64,000 bases of DNA from Haloferax mediterranei ATCC 33500 (GTDB lineage Archaea > Halobacteriota > Halobacteria > Halobacteriales > Haloferacaceae). The notes beneath the pieces are model-generated. The model ran no database searches, was not told the DNA's origin, and saw only the letters and a list, made by a program, of their open reading frames with translations. Of the stretch, positions 53,004-62,067 are shown one piece after another (the stretch's first letter is position 1; the number at the start of each line of letters is the position of its first letter). Location of the stretch: positions 2,232,001 through 2,296,000 of the forward strand of contig NC_017941.2 in the NCBI RefSeq assembly GCF_000306765.2, read 5' to 3'. The position numbers and the translations under genes are program-made.

Positions 53004-53531
53004 TTACTCGGAGTCCTGCCCGCCGAAGCGGTACGAGTCGGGGTCCGCGTCGTAAACGCCGTCGCCGCCGCCACTGCCACTGCCGCCACCGCCGTTTGTG
53101 GTCTCGTCCTGCGGGAAGCCAGCGGTCCAGACGTTTCCGGTGACGAAGCCGTCGGCCCGCTTGTCGAGGTACGGCTTGACGACAAAGCGCTTGAGCACCG
53201 TGCGGATGGGGTACCGAGTCACCGGAATGGCGAGGAGGAAGCCAATGGTGTCGGTGACGAGTCCCGGCGTGAGGAGGAACGCACCCGCCGCGATGAGCAG
53301 TCCGCCGTCCATGACCTCGTTCGTCGGGAGGTCACCGCGAGCAAATTTCCGCTGGAGACTTCGAAGCGTGTGTCTCCCTTCGGCGCGGACGATGAGCATC
53401 CCGACCAGGCCGGTCAGGACCACCAGTGCGACGGTGGGGACGAGGTCGATGTGCTGCGCCACGACCACGAGCAGCAACGCGTCGGAGAAGGGGATGAGGA
53501 GCAAGAGCGCAATGAGCGTACGCGTTCGCAT
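53004..53531 (-). CDS. FxsA family membrane protein
   Basis: A 175-aa cytoplasmic membrane protein. It begins MRTRTLIALLLLIPFSDALLLVVVA, then the FxsA-type stretch VPTVALVVLTGLVGMLIVRAEGRHTLRSLQRKFARGDLPTNEVMDGGLLIAAGAFLLTPGLVTDTIGFLLAIP. Three to four helices are seen, followed by a basic segment and a Gly/Ser-rich tail. In bacteria FxsA suppresses phage exclusion by F; the archaeal role is unknown. It is divergent from the DUF255 gene, which starts 142 nt away. Confidence 0.88.
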   Translation of the reverse strand: MRTRTLIALLLLIPFSDALLLVVVAQHIDLVPTVALVVLTGLVGMLIVRAEGRHTLRSLQRKFARGDLPTNEVMDGGLLIAAGAFLLTPGLVTDTIGFLLAIPVTRYPIRTVLKRFVVKPYLDKRADGFVTGNVWTAGFPQDETTNGGGGSGSGGGDGVYDADPDSYRFGGQDSE

Positions 53532-53672
53532 ACGCGCCACTACCGGGTCGCGGCCCATAGCCCTTTTGTCCCGCTTTCGACGTCGGGTGAGACCGTCCAA
53601 CCCGCCGACGGAACTGCCTCCGTGCGCCGTGGCCTCGAAGCGCTTACCCGCATCCACCGCGGAAGTGGGGAC

Positions 53673-55322
53673 ATGACCGACGAGACACGCGTCGAGTGGC
53701 GGTCGTGGGGTCCCGACGCGTTCGCCGAAGCACGAGCGACGGACAAGCCTGTCCTGCTATCGCTGACAGCGACGTGGTGTGAAGACTGTCACGAGATGGA
53801 CGCCGAGACGTACGCGGAACCGCGCATCGCCGCGAACCTCAACGACGGGTTCGTGCCGATTCGGGTCGATGTGGACCGCCACCCGCGCATCCGCGAGCGA
53901 TACAACATGGGCGGGTTCCCGTCGACGGTGTTTCTCGCGCCGGACGGCCACCCGATTACGGGCGCGACGTTCATCGGTCCGGAGGGGATGCGACAGGTCA
54001 TCGACCGCGTCCGCGAAGTGTGGGAAAAGAAGGGGTCCGACGCCGGGCGAACCCCGCGCGCACTCGCTGGTGACCTCCCACCAGCGGGCGAAGTCTCGCC
54101 GCAAATCGAGGCGCACCTCGCCGGCCAATTGGAAGTCAACTTCGACGAATCCCACGGTGGATGGGGTGACGCCGCGAAGTTCCCACTTCCGCGGACCGTC
54201 GAGTTCGCCCTGAAACGCGACCAACAGCGCGCGCTCCGGACGCTCGATGCGATTCGTGACGGTCTATTCGACCCCGTCGAAGGCGGCTTTTTCCGCTACG
54301 CTGACGACGCGGCGTGGACAAAGCCGAATCGCGAGAAGACGCTGGAGTCGAACGCCGCACTTCTCCGAGCATTCGCCAACGGCTATCGGTACACCGGCGA
54401 GGAGGCGTACCGTGACCCCGCCGTCGAGACGGCCGAATTCCTCGTGGAGTCGCTGTGGACCGGGACCGGATTCGGTGGGAGCATGGGTCCCGCTTCGGGA
54501 ACCGATTACTACCTCCTCGGGGCTGAGGGTCGTGCGAGTGCACCGGGACCACGAACCGACCTCACGGTCTACGCCGGCGGCAACGCCCTCGCGGTGGACG
54601 CGCTCTTGGTTCTCAGCGGCCTCACAGACCACGAACAGGCCCGCGAGTTCGCCGCTCGAACTCTCGACCGAATCGCCGAAGACCTCGTCGAGGACGGCGT
54701 CGTGACGCACTTCCACTCAGGCGGCGACGTCGGCGAGTCGCTTCTCCTCGAAGACCATGCGCGTGTGGTCACCGCGGCCTGCCGCGCCCGGCAGGTACTC
54801 GGTGACGGCACCGTCGCAGGCGAGTCCTATCTCGACTTCGCCGCGGCAGTTGCAGACGCAGCCATCGATGAACTGTTCGTCGACGATTCGTTCCTCGACG
54901 GCCCTGCGAGCGGCGAGGCGCTTCTCTCGTCGCCGCTTCGCCCCCTCGACGGGAACGCCGAGATGGCGAACGCGCTTCTCGACCTCGCCGCGCTCACGGA
55001 CGACGACACCTATCGCGACGTGGCCGAGACGACTATCGGCGCGTTCGCCGGCGCGTGGGACCGCATCGGCGTGCAGGTCGCCGAGTACGGGACCGCGGCG
55101 GCACGACTCCTTCGCGACCCGATTCTCATCGAACTCGGCGACGAGGCCTGGTCTGACCTTCACCGCGCCGCGCTCCGCGTTGCCGACCACGAGGCACTGG
55201 TCGTCCCCGAAGCCGATGTTACCGACGGTGTTGCCCGTGTCAGCTCTGGAACTACATCAGTGGAAGCAACCACTCCCGACGAGTTGATGCAGGCGGTCTC
55301 CTCAGTCACACCCGACGCCTAA
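53673..55322 (+). CDS. Thioredoxin-DUF255 protein (YyaL/SPATA20-like)
   Basis: A 549-aa soluble protein. An N-terminal thioredoxin-like domain carries WCEDCHEM with Cys36 and Cys39, followed by NDGFVPIRVDVDRHPRIRERYNMGGFPSTVFLAPDG with the cis-Pro. The remaining 400 residues are a (alpha/alpha)6-barrel-like region: GGWGDAAKFPLPRTVEFAL, then DPVEGGFFRYADDAAW, then EKTLESNAALLRAFA. Related proteins are annotated as thioredoxin-fused glycosidase-like; no catalytic activity is established. ATG 53673 begins the thioredoxin domain; the frame is open far upstream. Confidence 0.85.
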   Translation: MTDETRVEWRSWGPDAFAEARATDKPVLLSLTATWCEDCHEMDAETYAEPRIAANLNDGFVPIRVDVDRHPRIRERYNMGGFPSTVFLAPDGHPITGATFIGPEGMRQVIDRVREVWEKKGSDAGRTPRALAGDLPPAGEVSPQIEAHLAGQLEVNFDESHGGWGDAAKFPLPRTVEFALKRDQQRALRTLDAIRDGLFDPVEGGFFRYADDAAWTKPNREKTLESNAALLRAFANGYRYTGEEAYRDPAVETAEFLVESLWTGTGFGGSMGPASGTDYYLLGAEGRASAPGPRTDLTVYAGGNALAVDALLVLSGLTDHEQAREFAARTLDRIAEDLVEDGVVTHFHSGGDVGESLLLEDHARVVTAACRARQVLGDGTVAGESYLDFAAAVADAAIDELFVDDSFLDGPASGEALLSSPLRPLDGNAEMANALLDLAALTDDDTYRDVAETTIGAFAGAWDRIGVQVAEYGTAAARLLRDPILIELGDEAWSDLHRAALRVADHEALVVPEADVTDGVARVSSGTTSVEATTPDELMQAVSSVTPDA

Positions 55323-55396
55323 GTAGAATTGATGCCAACACCAACCGGGTGTAAACATCCGGTTTGTTTATAACGGAGAAACGAGACGAACGGAGC

Positions 55397-56200
55397 ATGA
55401 CCAGTCTTCGAGACCTCGGGTTGTCCGAGTACGAAGCCCGTGCGTACCGAGCATTGCTGCGGACCGGTGCGACGACGGCGAAAGAATTGTCGCGTGCGAG
55501 CGACGTTCCGATGGGTCGGATTTACGACGTGCTGAACAGCCTCGAACAGTATCATCTCATCCGGAGTCAGGCGGCGAGTCGCCCGAAAAAGTACGTCGCT
55601 GTCGAACCGGACACGGCGCTCGACCGACTCCTCGAAAGCAAGCACCAGGAGTTAGAAGAGAAAGCAGAGCAGTACGAAAACGTCGTCGCGGAGTTGACCG
55701 ACGAACTCGACGCCGCAGAGCCGGTTCACGACCAGTTCTGGACGGCCGCCGTCGGTGCAGACGAGACGATGGACCTGCTCGTCGAGCGGTTGGCAGCGGC
55801 CGACGACACGCTCATCATGGTTGCCGGAACGCCCTCGCCGCAGTTCGACCTCGGCACGCTCGGCGACCTCGTCGTCGAAGAACTCGAAGCAGCACTCGAA
55901 CGAGGCGTCGAGATATCGCTCCTTATGTCACCGGACCTCGTCGACAGTCTTCCCGAGAGCGTCGGTCGGCGGTACATGAATCGGCTCTCGAAGCTCCCGA
56001 ACTTCCACGTTCGGACGGCGGAGAATCTCACAGGCGTGTTCAACCTCATCGACGACGTCGAAGTCTGTATCGAGGTTCACAACCCGCTCAACCCAGGACA
56101 GGCGTTTGCGATGATCGACCTGAAAGACCCCGACTTCGCCGCGGACCTTCGGTCGACGTTCGACCCGCGCTGGGAAGAGGCAACGCCGCTTCCGTTGTAA
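55397..56200 (+). CDS. TrmB-family transcriptional regulator
   Basis: A 267-aa DNA-binding regulator. The winged HTH fills residues 1-75 (LRDLGLSEYEARAYRALLRTGATTAKELSRASDVPMGRIYDVLNSLE), followed by a coiled linker (LESKHQELEEKAEQYENVVAELTDEL) and a TrmB-type effector domain with LLVERLAAADDTLIMVAG and PDFAADLRSTFDPRWEEA. TrmB proteins commonly sense sugars; the ligand here is unknown. TTTATAACGG (about 55367-55376) lies roughly 25 nt before ATG 55397 as a TATA element. Its last codons lie in a tandem repeat. Confidence 0.88.
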   Translation: MTSLRDLGLSEYEARAYRALLRTGATTAKELSRASDVPMGRIYDVLNSLEQYHLIRSQAASRPKKYVAVEPDTALDRLLESKHQELEEKAEQYENVVAELTDELDAAEPVHDQFWTAAVGADETMDLLVERLAAADDTLIMVAGTPSPQFDLGTLGDLVVEELEAALERGVEISLLMSPDLVDSLPESVGRRYMNRLSKLPNFHVRTAENLTGVFNLIDDVEVCIEVHNPLNPGQAFAMIDLKDPDFAADLRSTFDPRWEEATPLPL

Positions 56201-56259
56201 TGCCACTCCCGCTGTAACGCTGCTCCCGTTGTAACGTCGCTCCCAATGTAACACCGACT
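56192..56259. repeat. Four tandem 17-bp degenerate repeats
   Basis: A CCGYTGTAAYGYYRCTC-like unit is repeated four times (56192-56208, 56209-56225, 56226-56242, 56243-56259), with the last unit diverged. The first contains the stop of the TrmB-family gene, and each unit carries TGTAA. The period is not a multiple of three, so it is not a protein repeat. Confidence 0.7.
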
Positions 56260-56319
56260 TCGCTGTCGCGTTGCCACCGTCGAAATAGAACCCGAAAAAC
56301 GCAGAAAAACGTAGAGACG

Positions 56320-57246
56320 TTAGACGTCGAGTTCGTCGCGGAGTCGCCCCAGCGTCACTTCGCGCTCTGCGTGCGCGTTGTGCTGGTGAATCGATTCGTC
56401 GTTCGACTGTTTCATGTGGACCACCGCGTCGTCATCGAGATGCTCGAACGAATCGACGGCCATCTCCGCCATCGACCGGACGCAGTCTTCGACGAACTTC
56501 GCGTTCGCGTGGGCGTGGTACGTCATGTGGTCTTCGTCCGGGCGCTTTGCGAGGTTGTAGATGCGCGCGGACATCGAATCACGGGCGATATCGATCAGGT
56601 CGATCAGGTCGACATCCGGCGACCCTTCCGTTTCGACGGTGAGCGTCGCGTGGCCGCGCTGGGAGTGACCCGGTTGCGGGACCTTTTCGAGGAACTCCTC
56701 GATGGTGTCGTCGTCGACCGAGAGGTCTTGGAGCACGTCGCGGGCGCGGGAGGCGGACATTCCCTGCGAGCAGGGACAGACGGTCATTCCGACGACTTCT
56801 GCGCCGATCTCTTCGCGGGTTCCGTCCTCGGTAGCGGTCGCACTCGCAATGATCTGGGCGGTGCTTTGCGTGGAGAGACCGCTCGCGGGGGTGTCCTCGC
56901 GGACGACGAGTTCAGCGGTCATGCTGACCTTGGCGGTCGACGTGTAGTCGTGTTTCGCGAGGAGGCGCTCGGCGGCGTCGCCGCACATATCTTCGACGCG
57001 GTAGGCGGGTTCGGAGACCGCCGCTTCGAGCACCTCGTCGATGACCTGCATATTTCGGCTCATGTCGATGCCCTTGCGGCCTCCCGGAAGATCGACGAAG
57101 ACTTCGAACTCCGCCATCAAGACGAGGGGACGCTTTCCGTCGCGGGCGATCTTGACGAGCTTCTCGACGCCTGTGACGCCGACTTGGCTCAACCCGACGG
57201 TCACGTCCGGCTGAGAGGCCTGGACGTCAGGCAACTGGTGACTCAT
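56320..57246 (-). CDS. mptA: GTP cyclohydrolase MptA (type IB)
   Basis: A 308-aa iron-dependent GTP cyclohydrolase that makes 7,8-dihydroneopterin 2',3'-cyclic phosphate, the first step to archaeal folate/methanopterin-type cofactors. In haloarchaea it is also linked to archaeosine in tRNA. Signatures are [19 protein letters not shown] near the start, [23 protein letters not shown] [17 protein letters not shown] at about 50, and [19 protein letters not shown] with Cys157 and Cys159. The late [12 protein letters not shown] completes it. ATG 57246 is the family start. It stands alone on the minus strand. Confidence 0.94.
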   Translation of the reverse strand: MSHQLPDVQASQPDVTVGLSQVGVTGVEKLVKIARDGKRPLVLMAEFEVFVDLPGGRKGIDMSRNMQVIDEVLEAAVSEPAYRVEDMCGDAAERLLAKHDYTSTAKVSMTAELVVREDTPASGLSTQSTAQIIASATATEDGTREEIGAEVVGMTVCPCSQGMSASRARDVLQDLSVDDDTIEEFLEKVPQPGHSQRGHATLTVETEGSPDVDLIDLIDIARDSMSARIYNLAKRPDEDHMTYHAHANAKFVEDCVRSMAEMAVDSFEHLDDDAVVHMKQSNDESIHQHNAHAEREVTLGRLRDELDV

Positions 57247-57594
57247 CGGCGAGTAAGAAGTGCTGTTGCTGATTAGTGCTTTCGATAGGGGAACGGAATC
57301 ACGAGAAGAAACGGCAATGTGCGCTGGATTTTCTACCTAGAACGATTTTCGGGAGTAGTCTGGCTACCGAGTGTCGTTTCTGTGTCGTCACTGCCGTCAC
57401 GACTGTCGCCGAGTAACCTGTCTCTCCTTGCCATTCTAAACCCAACAATCATCCAGCACCAATGATTCCGTGAGTAAGTTCGGTCCACTCGATTTCTGTA
57501 AAAGTGTACATTTCGCTGTTCTACTCGCGTTTACCTCCTCACCACAGAGATAATTGACACAACCTATATGTTCCAAGTCAACATAGGACATGGC
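57247..57594. other. Divergent intergenic stretch
   Basis: No gene is seen in 348 bases between mptA and the NifU-like gene. CCTATATG (57563-57570) is the likely TATA element of the NifU-like gene, about 25-32 nt before its ATG. The rest shows no clear repeat. Confidence 0.6.
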
Positions 57595-57921
57595 ATGAGT
57601 GCCGAAAGCCTCGAACGAGAAACGCGGAGCTATCTGAGCAATAACGTCCCGCAGATACAGGAACACGGCGGCTTCTTCGAGATACAAGACATCGACGAGG
57701 AGACCGGAGAAGTGACCGTCGCCATCGGCGGTGCGTGCTCCGGATGTGGTATCGCACCGATGACGATGAACGCAATCAAACACCGACTGCCCGACGAACT
57801 CGAAGAGATTTCGAAAGTGAACGTGATTCGGGCGGGCGGCCCGCGCGCCGCCGTGATGCCAACCAAGACAGAAGATATGGAAGAAATGGAGGAGTACGAA
57901 GACTACTCCCCACCGTTCTGA
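57595..57921 (+). CDS. NifU C-terminal domain Fe-S scaffold-like protein
   Basis: A 108-aa protein with a NifU-like C-terminal domain. The CxxC is Cys48/Cys51 in VAIGGACSGCGIAPMTM, the usual Fe-S cluster-binding pair. A single CxxC per chain suggests a shared [4Fe-4S] at a dimer interface, as in other NifU/NfuA proteins. I choose ATG 57595 (MSAESLERETRSYL) over ATG 57568, since the latter lies inside the TATA-like CCTATATG. The C-terminus is acidic (MEEMEEYEDYSPPF). Confidence 0.88.
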   Translation: MSAESLERETRSYLSNNVPQIQEHGGFFEIQDIDEETGEVTVAIGGACSGCGIAPMTMNAIKHRLPDELEEISKVNVIRAGGPRAAVMPTKTEDMEEMEEYEDYSPPF

Positions 57922-58084
57922 GCGATTCCGGATTCACTTCGTATTCTATTCGACACTTGCGCACACGGAGTGCTGTTGCTGAGTAGACTTTGAAGCGAGA
58001 CCGAAACGGTCAGAAAGCGGACCGCTACGGCGCTACATTCCGACGAGGGCTGCTGTCTCCCCGACGATGGCTGTCGTTTTCCGA

Positions 58085-58507
58085 CTACGGCCAGTCGTCG
58101 CGGCCGTCGTCTTCGAAGGGGTCTTCGACGGGTTCGTCGTCATCGGCGAGCGCCCACTCGGCGGCCTCGGCGGCGTCTTCGACGGCGAGATACTCCCAAC
58201 CGGTCTCCTCGGCCATCTCGCGGTCCTCGTCGGACGTGCCGATGAAGACGTGTCTGTCGGTGTCGAACTGGCGCATCACGTTTCCGAGGCTCTCTTCGAC
58301 GCCGCGTGGCCCGGAGAAGAAATCCTGACGGATGCGCTCTTTCCGAGTGAAGTTGGTCACAACGTAGGTGGGCTTTTCGCTCACCACGCCGACGTACTTC
58401 GTCCACGTCCGGGCGTCCGAAAACGCCGCGTTCGGGTCTGCAAGGTGTTTGAGTGCCTCTAGTTCGAACGCGAGCGTCATCGTCCCTTGTCCGCCACCTG
58501 CTGCCAT
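58085..58507 (-). CDS. Conserved haloarchaeal protein, DUF7124-like
   Basis: A 140-aa soluble protein. The body begins MTLAFELEALKHLADPNAAFSDARTWTKYVGVVSEKPTYVVTNFTRKERIRQDFFSGPRG, which resembles DUF7124, with a Rossmann-like alternation. The tail is strongly acidic (DDDEPVEDPFEDDGRDDWP). ATG 58507 is used; 58480 (MTLAFEL) is the alternative. Unknown role. Confidence 0.7.
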   Translation of the reverse strand: MAAGGGQGTMTLAFELEALKHLADPNAAFSDARTWTKYVGVVSEKPTYVVTNFTRKERIRQDFFSGPRGVEESLGNVMRQFDTDRHVFIGTSDEDREMAEETGWEYLAVEDAAEAAEWALADDDEPVEDPFEDDGRDDWP

Positions 58508-58727
58508 ACCCGCCGATATGCAGCGAAGCGTGGAAAACCACTTCGGTCCTCGCCGTCAGCCGAGAAGTGGGTTGGCCGACAGCCGGGGAGCCGAGAGCCG
58601 GGGGCTGAAAGCCGATTCGGACGACCGACGACGTGGTAGTGGAGAGTGTTGCTGTGACGAGTCTACCGGAGACTCACGTCTGACTGATCTCGAAGATATG
58701 ACACTCCGCGGAGAACACCCGGAGAGT

Positions 58728-58967
58728 TCACTGAATGCGGACGTATTCGGTAAATACGACGACATCGCCACGCGAGAGGCGCGTGGTCGACGGGTCGATG
58801 TCGAGTTCTCCCGTCGGGAGTGCAGTCAAGAGTGCGTCCTGTGTCCGCTCGCCCAATTCGTCGAAGTGGTGCACGCGGGCACTGCTGGGAACATCAGTAA
58901 CGGGGACGACAGTCGGCGTCGTAGTGACGTCTGTAGCAGACGTTGGCTGTCCATCCATTGATGACAT
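58728..58967 (-). CDS. Small haloarchaeal hypothetical protein, 79 aa
   Basis: A 79-aa soluble acidic protein from ATG 58967 (MSSMDGQPTSATDVTTTP). After a Thr/Val-rich lead it has VHHFDELGERTQDALLTALPTGELDIDPSTTRLSRGDVVVFTEYVRIQ, a helix then a beta strand pair. Small proteins with a similar FDELGERTQ segment occur in haloarchaea without known function. ATG 58958 is an alternative. Confidence 0.55.
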   Translation of the reverse strand: MSSMDGQPTSATDVTTTPTVVPVTDVPSSARVHHFDELGERTQDALLTALPTGELDIDPSTTRLSRGDVVVFTEYVRIQ

Positions 58968-59194
58968 GTGATAACACACATCAGTAAATAACATAAATGT
59001 TTGGTATATTCGATGTTCGTACTACGGCGGGGAACAAACCGCGATTCTCGGTTGAGCAAAGCAGGAATCGGAGAAGAGACAGGCAGTCGCAAAGATGCGA
59101 ACTGCGGCGAAAACCGTGAGTCTCCGAGAGAGTCAGTCGAGACGAACGCAGTCGCGGCTGTGCGAGATGAAAATAACGGGGTATGTCGACCCGG

Positions 59195-60436
59195 TTACTG
59201 TTCTGCTGCTGCGCCTTCGAGGTCGTCCAGCTCGAAGTCCTGTTTCATCAGGACGTCTTTCTGTCCGCTGATGTCGACCTGTTCGCGCATGAGCTTCTTG
59301 TACTTCGTCTGCGGCGAGAGGTCGCCGATGAGGACGCCACCGACGATTTTGCCGTCCTTGATGGCGAGACGCCGCCATTCGGTGTCGGAGTACTTCGCTT
59401 CGACGTGGTCGTCGCCGAGGGTCGGGTGACCGAACGAGAGGAACGGGAAGTCGAAGTGCGTAATGGAGTACGACGAGACCCAGCGGAACTCTTCGGAGCC
59501 GTAGTCGACCATGTTCTTGGCCGCGATGGTGCCCTGTTCCTTGGCGGAGCCCCACGCACCGTTCTGGGCGCGCTCGCCGAGGATAAGGTCGTGGAACTCG
59601 GTGATATCACCGGCCGCGAAGATGTCCTCGTGGCTCGTACACATGAACTCGTCCGTGTAGATACCGTTGTCGTACTCGATACCGGTCCCCTTGATAATCT
59701 CCGTATTGAAGTTCAGGCCGATAGCGATACCAACGAAGTCGGCGTCGTAGCGGTCGCCATTGGGGTCGACAGCGGTCGTGACACGGTCGTCGTCGTCGAC
59801 TTCGAAGTGGTCGACGCCGGAGTCGAAGACGGGTTCGACGTTACGCTCGCGGAGGGCGTTGTGGATAATCTCCGCACCGTCTTGGGAGAGTGCGTAGCGC
59901 CACCACGCCTTCCCGCGCATGAGATACTTGCCTTCGACGTCCTGTGCGGCGGTGATGGCCGCGAGGTCGATACCGAGGAGACCTGCGCCGATAACGACGG
60001 AGTTGTCGGCCTGCTCGATGTGGTCCTTGATGTCGCGGGCGTCCTGGAACGTCCAGAAGTGGTGAATACCGTCTGCGTCGGAGTTCTCGACGGGAAGCTG
60101 CGTCGGCGTGCCACCGATAGCGAGGAGGAGCTTGTCGTAGTCGAACTCGGTACCGTCGTGAGCCGTGACGGTGTGTCCTTCGGGGTCGATATCCGTGATG
60201 AGCGTATTCAGGACGAGGTCTACGTCGCGGTCGTCGTACCACGACTCTTCGTGGATGGAGATGGGTGCCTCGGGAAGTTTGCCCTTGGCGAATTCTTTGA
60301 TCAGAATACGATTGTACAGTGGTTCACCCTCGTCCGTAATGATGGTGATGTCGGCGTCGGGTTCCTCTTCGCGGAGTGTCTCAGCCGCTGAGGCCCCGGC
60401 GACACCGTCGCCGACGATCACGTACGATTGACTCAT
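59195..60436 (-). CDS. FAD/NAD-dependent pyridine nucleotide oxidoreductase
   Basis: A 413-aa flavoprotein. The FAD-binding Rossmann is YVIVGDGVAGASAAETLREEEPDADITIITDE (a GDGVAG variant of GxGxxG). The NAD-binding loop is SVVIGAGLLGIDLAAI near residue 152. SHEDIFAAGDITEFHD is the second FAD motif. No redox-active CxxxxC is present, so it belongs with the NirB-N/rubredoxin-reductase type (NADH:acceptor) rather than the disulfide reductases. ATG 60436 (MSQSYVIVG) is preferred over 60484. The electron acceptor is unknown. Confidence 0.86.
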   Translation of the reverse strand: MSQSYVIVGDGVAGASAAETLREEEPDADITIITDEGEPLYNRILIKEFAKGKLPEAPISIHEESWYDDRDVDLVLNTLITDIDPEGHTVTAHDGTEFDYDKLLLAIGGTPTQLPVENSDADGIHHFWTFQDARDIKDHIEQADNSVVIGAGLLGIDLAAITAAQDVEGKYLMRGKAWWRYALSQDGAEIIHNALRERNVEPVFDSGVDHFEVDDDDRVTTAVDPNGDRYDADFVGIAIGLNFNTEIIKGTGIEYDNGIYTDEFMCTSHEDIFAAGDITEFHDLILGERAQNGAWGSAKEQGTIAAKNMVDYGSEEFRWVSSYSITHFDFPFLSFGHPTLGDDHVEAKYSDTEWRRLAIKDGKIVGGVLIGDLSPQTKYKKLMREQVDISGQKDVLMKQDFELDDLEGAAAEQ

Positions 60437-60539
60437 GACCCGACGTTTGTATTCGGGGTTAATGTGGATTGCTATCTCCCTCATGATTGTTTAAAAGTCA
60501 AAAGCGGCTCCGAAACGGAATCTGCGAGCAGAACAGCGG

Positions 60540-60938
60540 TTACTGGCAGTCACACGGCTCGCCCGGACAGCCGCCGTCAGTTACGACGGGGTCAGGGATG
60601 CGGCGACGACGGAGTGCCCCACGAGCGAGCGCGGGAACGCCGCTTTTGACGACTGCGTGAGTGGCTTTGCGGAGTGCGAGCACCGTCGCAACGAACCCGA
60701 CTGGCCAGCCGAGGAACAGCGTGACCAGCCCGAGTACCGGAGCGAAGGGAGCGACGAGGGCCGCAGCGACTGCTGCCGCGACGATACCGATACCTGCTGC
60801 AAGCGAGAGGAGCGCCGTCTCCGCGAGTGAGCGATGTCCAGTCTTCGCGTGCGTGTCGAGTTCGTTTGGCGGCGTGTCCTGTCTGTTCGGTTGCATGTCC
60901 ACTGCGTCAGGAACTCCGGGGTGGTTGTCGTGCGTCAT
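60540..60938 (-). CDS. Small membrane protein with Cys-rich tail
   Basis: A 132-aa protein. Two hydrophobic segments (about residues 41-65, GIGIVAAAVAAALVAPFAPVLGL, and 68-88) suggest a hairpin in the membrane. The C-terminus ends PVVTDGGCPGEPCDCQ, three cysteines in ten residues, a possible metal-binding or redox tail. The N-terminal 40 residues are polar. ATG 60938 (MTHDNHP) is chosen over 60953. A palindrome lies about 70 nt upstream. Family unknown. Confidence 0.6.
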   Translation of the reverse strand: MTHDNHPGVPDAVDMQPNRQDTPPNELDTHAKTGHRSLAETALLSLAAGIGIVAAAVAAALVAPFAPVLGLVTLFLGWPVGFVATVLALRKATHAVVKSGVPALARGALRRRRIPDPVVTDGGCPGEPCDCQ

Positions 60939-61002
60939 CGTGGTTCTTCTCAACTAGACGAACGACTCCTGCTACCAAAAGGGTAATCAGAATGATATTT
61001 TT

Positions 61003-61016
61003 GTAAGCCGACTTAC
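61003..61016. promoter_or_regulatory. GTAAG-N4-CTTAC inverted repeat
   Basis: GTAAGCCGACTTAC has perfect 5-bp arms around four bases, the same spacing as the DtxR-like boxes but a different half-site. It is 65 nt upstream of the Cys-tailed membrane protein gene and just past the end of the ArsR-type gene on the same strand. It is a candidate site for the neighbouring regulator. Confidence 0.4.
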
Positions 61017-61026
61017 CGTACCGAGT

Positions 61027-61935
61027 TTATGCAGTTGCTTCGATAGGTTCGACGGTCGAATCGACAACGAGGAGGGACTCATCGAGGTCGACGACGAGCG
61101 CCTCGTCGCCGTATTCGATACGGACGCGGATGTGCCACGGGTCGTCCGAGACCACGGTGAGGGCGTCGTTGCCGACGACCCACGGGAACTGCCAGAAGGG
61201 CGTTCCGCACACGTCGTTCCCGCGTGAGGAGAGGAACCCGAGGACGGTGGACTCATCGAGAAGGACCAGTCCAACGGGCGAGATAGCTTCGTAGGCACAC
61301 TGTGCGCAGCGGTGGGTCACGACCACGTCGAGGTCGAACGGTTCGGAGTCACGCGAGAGGTTGGTTCCGGTCGTTCCGCCGCACTCCGGGCAGACGCCGT
61401 CGGCGGCGAGACAGTGGAGGTGGCGAACCCGCTGGTCGAACGCCGACAGAAGTGCGTCCGAGGTCCGACCTTCGAGTCCGCCGGGTGGGAACTCCTCGTG
61501 CGCGTGAACTCGTGCGCAGTCGGCGCACGAGATGGTGAGTTTCTCGTCGCCGTAGTCGGCTTCGAGTGACCCACCGCACGAGACGCATGCCCCGGGTGCG
61601 GGGAATGCCGGGAGGACCGGGTCTTCGTTGAACGTTCCGGCCAATACGGCGCGGACGACCTTCTCACCGGCGTGGCGGAAGTCGTAGCCGTCGTCGGTTT
61701 TGCGGACGAACTGGCCGCGGAGTTTCCCGAGATGGTAGTTGAACCGCGCGCTATCGTCGACGCCGACCCGTCGACGAAGGTCGGAAAACGAGACGGGACG
61801 GTCCGGGGACTCCCAGAGCGCTTCGAGAATGGTCAGTCGAGTCTCGTCGGCGACGATTGCGAAGGCTTCGGCGGGGGAGAGACAGTCGTCACAGTCGAGG
61901 ACGGAGTCCTCGCGGACGGATGCGGAATTACTCAT
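61027..61935 (-). CDS. ArsR-type winged-helix regulator with zinc ribbons
   Basis: A 302-aa transcriptional regulator. The winged HTH is at residues 20-100 (SPAEAFAIVADETRLTILEALWES, FSDLRRRVGVDDSARFNYHLGKL). Two zinc-ribbon-like cysteine pairs follow: CVSCGG ... CADC near 120-150 and CPECGG ... CAQC near 185-215. The C-terminal part is beta-rich. The zinc knuckles may sense metal or redox state. ATG 61935 (MSNSASVRED) is preferred over 61959. The downstream membrane gene with the GTAAG palindrome is a possible target. Confidence 0.85.
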   Translation of the reverse strand: MSNSASVREDSVLDCDDCLSPAEAFAIVADETRLTILEALWESPDRPVSFSDLRRRVGVDDSARFNYHLGKLRGQFVRKTDDGYDFRHAGEKVVRAVLAGTFNEDPVLPAFPAPGACVSCGGSLEADYGDEKLTISCADCARVHAHEEFPPGGLEGRTSDALLSAFDQRVRHLHCLAADGVCPECGGTTGTNLSRDSEPFDLDVVVTHRCAQCAYEAISPVGLVLLDESTVLGFLSSRGNDVCGTPFWQFPWVVGNDALTVVSDDPWHIRVRIEYGDEALVVDLDESLLVVDSTVEPIEATA

Positions 61936-62067
61936 ACTCGATGCATGTGGACGAATCACATTAAATAGGTCGTGAAATTTCGTTCAGTATGACGGAGAAC
62001 GCGGCCGGACATTCGACCTTCAAGAGACGTGGTCTTTAGGTGTATCCGACCCTAAGCCGACGACGAA

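Noticed and set aside
62036..62055. TTAGG-N10-CCTAA as a fourth DtxR-like box
   Set aside because: The arms match but the 20-bp length differs from the 14-bp boxes, so I mention it only with the DUF6149 gene.
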